Source: Lysobacter prati
Lineage (GTDB): Bacteria > Pseudomonadota > Gammaproteobacteria > Xanthomonadales > Xanthomonadaceae
Direction of reading: 5' to 3'
Length of the DNA: 64,000 nt
NCBI RefSeq assembly: GCF_009765215.1
Contig: NZ_VLNV01000011.1
Span: 21,269 to 85,268, forward strand
Shown: positions 62,194-64,000 of the stretch, one piece after another
Position numbering within the stretch: position 1 is the stretch's first letter
How the letters are laid out: every line of letters begins with the position of its first letter
Notes under the pieces: model-generated
Told to the model about the DNA's origin: nothing
Seen by the model: only the letters and a program-made list of their open reading frames with translations
Database searches by the model: none
Made by a program: the position numbers and the translations under genes

Positions 62194-62270
62194 GGGCCGC
62201 CATTGTCGCATGGCCGGGCTCAGTGCCGCGAATGGGTCGCAGTTCGAGCCTGCAAAGGAAGCTGGAAAGC

Positions 62271-62294
62271 GAAAGGCGGCCGAAGCCGCCTTTC
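62271..62294 (-). terminator. Hairpin after the 62423 gene
   Basis: Perfect 10-bp stem GAAAGGCGGC/GCCGCCTTTC with a CGAA loop, in the gap after the minus-strand 62423 gene and before fnr. On the minus strand GCTTTCC follows, so the T-run is short. Confidence 0.6.
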
Positions 62295-62422
62295 GCACCA
62301 CACTCGACGATTGCGCCGCCCTCTTGCGGGGCGTGCCGCGGAGGCCTCACCGGCATCCGCAGGGCGACTATGCCAGCGCCTGCATGAACGGCCGCGCCAC
62401 CACGGTCACCGCACTTCAGCCA

Positions 62423-62908
62423 TTAGAGGCCGCGAGTGGACGTGTTGTCGTACTGCGGCGAAATGCGACGGCCTTGCATTGCCTTCTGCGCCTTTTCCGT
62501 CGCCTCACGCTTCTGCTGGGCGGTCATGCAGACCCGCTCGACGCGATTGGTGCCCGACTTCCTGGTGCGTTCGCAGATCAGGCGTTCATCTGCGACCTGG
62601 CGGGTGACCGATTCGATCCAGGCGATCTCGCTCGACGCCTGCGCGCGTTCTTCGGCGCTCAGGTCCTGGTAGCGGCGACCATCGATGATCCCGATCAGAG
62701 CGTCCTGGCGTTCCAGGAGCTCGCGACGCTTGTCGGCGGACAGCGAGCTGAAACCGGCAGCATTCGATGATACGTCGCGACGGATGCGGTCCTGCTTTTC
62801 CATCACCGCCACAGTGTCGAACGGCGTTTCGTCCGCAGCCTTTACCGCGGGCATGGCCAGGCAGCTGCCCGCCAGAACGACCGCCAACACCAGATTCCTT
62901 GAAAACAT
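62423..62908 (-). CDS. Exported helical protein of unknown function
   Basis: About 161 residues with a signal peptide (MFSRNLVLAVVLAGSCLAMP ending AVKA). The mature part is helical and charged (ADKRRELLERQDALIGIIDGRRYQDLSAEERAQASSEIAWI) with two Cys (RLICERTRKSGTNRVERVC) that could form a disulfide. AGGGAG eight bases before the ATG at 62906-62908 favours this start over one two codons earlier. Family unknown. Confidence 0.72.
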   Translation of the reverse strand: MFSRNLVLAVVLAGSCLAMPAVKAADETPFDTVAVMEKQDRIRRDVSSNAAGFSSLSADKRRELLERQDALIGIIDGRRYQDLSAEERAQASSEIAWIESVTRQVADERLICERTRKSGTNRVERVCMTAQQKREATEKAQKAMQGRRISPQYDNTSTRGL

Positions 62909-63340
62909 GCGCATGGCTCCCTGCTTTGACTTGTCCAGAAGTTATGGGGGATCGATCGGGGGAATGACGCGACGGCGAAGCCATTGCTGGCTCCGCTTGC
63001 GGCAATGATCACAGCCCCCTGACCACGACCGCGACGGCAACCAGACGAGGTTCACAGTTCCGCCGCGGACGTGTCGATCGTATTGCGGCCCGCGCGATTT
63101 CACGGCCGCCCGTGACCATTCCGCCAGATTGGGAAAAGTCCCATCGGCGCAGCGCCGCGCAGCGCATATGTTCCGGACACGGGACAGTGAATCCCCGGAC
63201 CCGGCCCTTGGGCCGCGCGTCCGCAGACCCACTTATTCCGTGCAGCGAAGGCTGCCCCGGCATTCCGCCGAGGCCCGTCGCAGAAACGCCACCGCTCCCT
63301 CCCCCGATTGGCTGCGGTGGTCACAGGAGTTAGAACAGCA
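62909..63340. other. 432-bp divergent gap before the outer-membrane protein gene
   Basis: No gene recognised. The CAGGAG near 63332 is the Shine-Dalgarno of the plus-strand gene. The rest is GC-rich sequence without a clear operator, apart from small GC hairpins. Confidence 0.4.
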
Positions 63341-63874
63341 ATGAGCAAGAACAAGATGCTTTCCCGCGCCCTCATCGCCGTCCTGGCAGGTGCCGCCGCA
63401 TTCGGCGCGCAGGCCGCAGACAAGGGTTTCTACGCCGGTGCCGGCGTCGGCCAGTCGTTTGTCGACGAAGGCAACTACGACGACGAGGACACTGCGTTCT
63501 CGCTGTTCGGCGGTTATCAGTTCAATCGCTATTTCGGCCTCGAGGCCGGTTACGCCGACTTCGGCAAGCTCGAGCCGCGCGGCAATGGCCCCGAGCTCGA
63601 AGCCAGTTCGGTCTACCTGACCGCGGTCGGCACGGTGCCGATCACCGACAACTTCTCCGCCTATGCCAAGGCCGGTTTCCAGCGCTGGGACATCGACACG
63701 GTGATTCCGAGCGTTGTCGGCAATACCGATGACAGTGGAACGGACCCGACCTACGGTGTCGGCGTGCAGTACCGCTTCACCGACCACGTTGCCCTGCGTG
63801 GTGAGTACAGCCGCTTCGAGATCGAAGACACCGATCTCGACCTGGCACAGATCCAGGTTCGCTACGACTTCTGA
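63341..63874 (+). CDS. Small outer-membrane beta-barrel protein (OmpA-like transmembrane domain)
   Basis: A 177-residue protein. Signal peptide residues 1-25 (LSRALIAVLAGAAAFGAQA). The mature part is an eight-stranded barrel pattern of alternating residues (KGFYAGAGVGQSF, FGGYQFNRYFGLEAGYADFG, YGVGVQYRFTDHVALRGEYSRFE) ending in RYDF with the C-terminal Phe for barrel insertion. No peptidoglycan-binding domain. The ATG 63341 has CAGGAG upstream. Confidence 0.9.
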   Translation: MSKNKMLSRALIAVLAGAAAFGAQAADKGFYAGAGVGQSFVDEGNYDDEDTAFSLFGGYQFNRYFGLEAGYADFGKLEPRGNGPELEASSVYLTAVGTVPITDNFSAYAKAGFQRWDIDTVIPSVVGNTDDSGTDPTYGVGVQYRFTDHVALRGEYSRFEIEDTDLDLAQIQVRYDF

Positions 63875-63894
63875 TCTCAGCGATTTGGATGATG

Positions 63895-63930
63895 ACGAAA
63901 CCGCCGGTGAGAGCCGGCGGTTTTTTTGCT
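63895..63930 (+). terminator. Rho-independent terminator of the outer-membrane protein gene
   Basis: CCGCCGG/CCGGCGG stem with a six-base loop (63901-63920), flanked by AAA and followed by TTTTTTT. It starts about 25 bp past the stop. Confidence 0.95.
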
Positions 63931-63953
63931 TGATGTGGGGGAGGAGGTGGGGT

Positions 63954-64000
63954 GTATTCCGCGAACCTCCGCTTCGCTCCGTTAACTGTTCGCGGAATAC
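63954..64000. repeat. 13-bp perfect inverted repeat at the window end
   Basis: GTATTCCGCGAAC at 63954-63966 and its exact complement GTTCGCGGAATAC at 63988-64000, enclosing 21 bp. It lies just past the terminator and is cut by the window edge, so it may extend further. Confidence 0.75.

Overview
The window is about 64 kb of a high-GC chromosome with very dense coding and short intergenic gaps. Gene content and protein style point to a gammaproteobacterium of the Xanthomonadaceae/Lysobacteraceae, Lysobacter- or Luteimonas-like: PhoPQ, the long form of TrpS, a heterodimeric branched-chain 2-oxo acid dehydrogenase, ccoNOQP next to anr, ctlX-dusA, and dispersed hairpin repeats. This placement is an inference from familiarity, not from a database search. 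There is no prophage, CRISPR array, insertion sequence or rRNA. One tRNA is present (Thr, UGU).

Layout. 1-4.1 kb (minus): rpe-rraA, yegS and the N-terminal three quarters of trpE, plus a small DnaJ-domain protein. A short open frame with a Trp-rich run lies just ahead of trpE. 4.3-7.1 kb (plus): purC, an SMR exporter, a DUF962/Mpo1-like membrane protein and an EamA transporter. 7.1-11 kb (minus): an epimerase-like protein, nhaA, a CaCA Na+/Ca2+ exchanger and a lipoprotein. 11-14.2 kb: tyrosine catabolism (hppD, hmgA) diverging from a MarR regulator across a near-perfect 24-bp palindrome. 14.3-19.1 kb (minus): M14 peptidase, POT peptide transporter, NUDIX, kynA. 19.5-24.3 kb (plus): E1-alpha, E1-beta and E2 of a 2-oxo acid dehydrogenase, with an SH3-like and a cupin gene inserted before E2, then a VOC protein. 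24.3-31.1 kb: GAF-GGDEF cyclase, MBL hydrolase, small membrane protein, trpS, CsbD, two entericidin-like lipoproteins, arginase.

31.3-38 kb: a 1132-residue autotransporter with a polyproline linker, tRNA-Thr, a SPOR protein, coaX and birA. 38-51.7 kb is mixed housekeeping and envelope material: mtfA, phoQ and phoP behind a PepSY-like secreted protein, ctlX-dusA, small secreted proteins, an EF-hand protein, a lytic transglycosylase and a MocR regulator.

51.8-62.2 kb (plus, then anr on minus) is a complete microaerobic respiration module: two small membrane proteins, ccoN-O-Q-P, a 98-residue membrane protein, ccoG-H-I-S, a SafE-like membrane protein and a convergent fnr/anr regulator. The ccoN promoter has an FNR/ANR box centred 41.5 bp before the inferred transcription start, so the regulator encoded at the far end plausibly drives the cluster. 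62.4-64 kb: a secreted protein, a small outer-membrane beta-barrel and a perfect inverted repeat at the window's edge.

The best candidates for new biology are modest. They are the trpE leader frame, the PepSY-PhoPQ unit with its palindrome, the two-copy family of about 105-residue membrane proteins (one copy between a MocR regulator and the cbb3 cluster), the extra cco-cluster protein, and the altered catalytic motif in the E2. I found no clear unknown multi-gene defence or mobile system.
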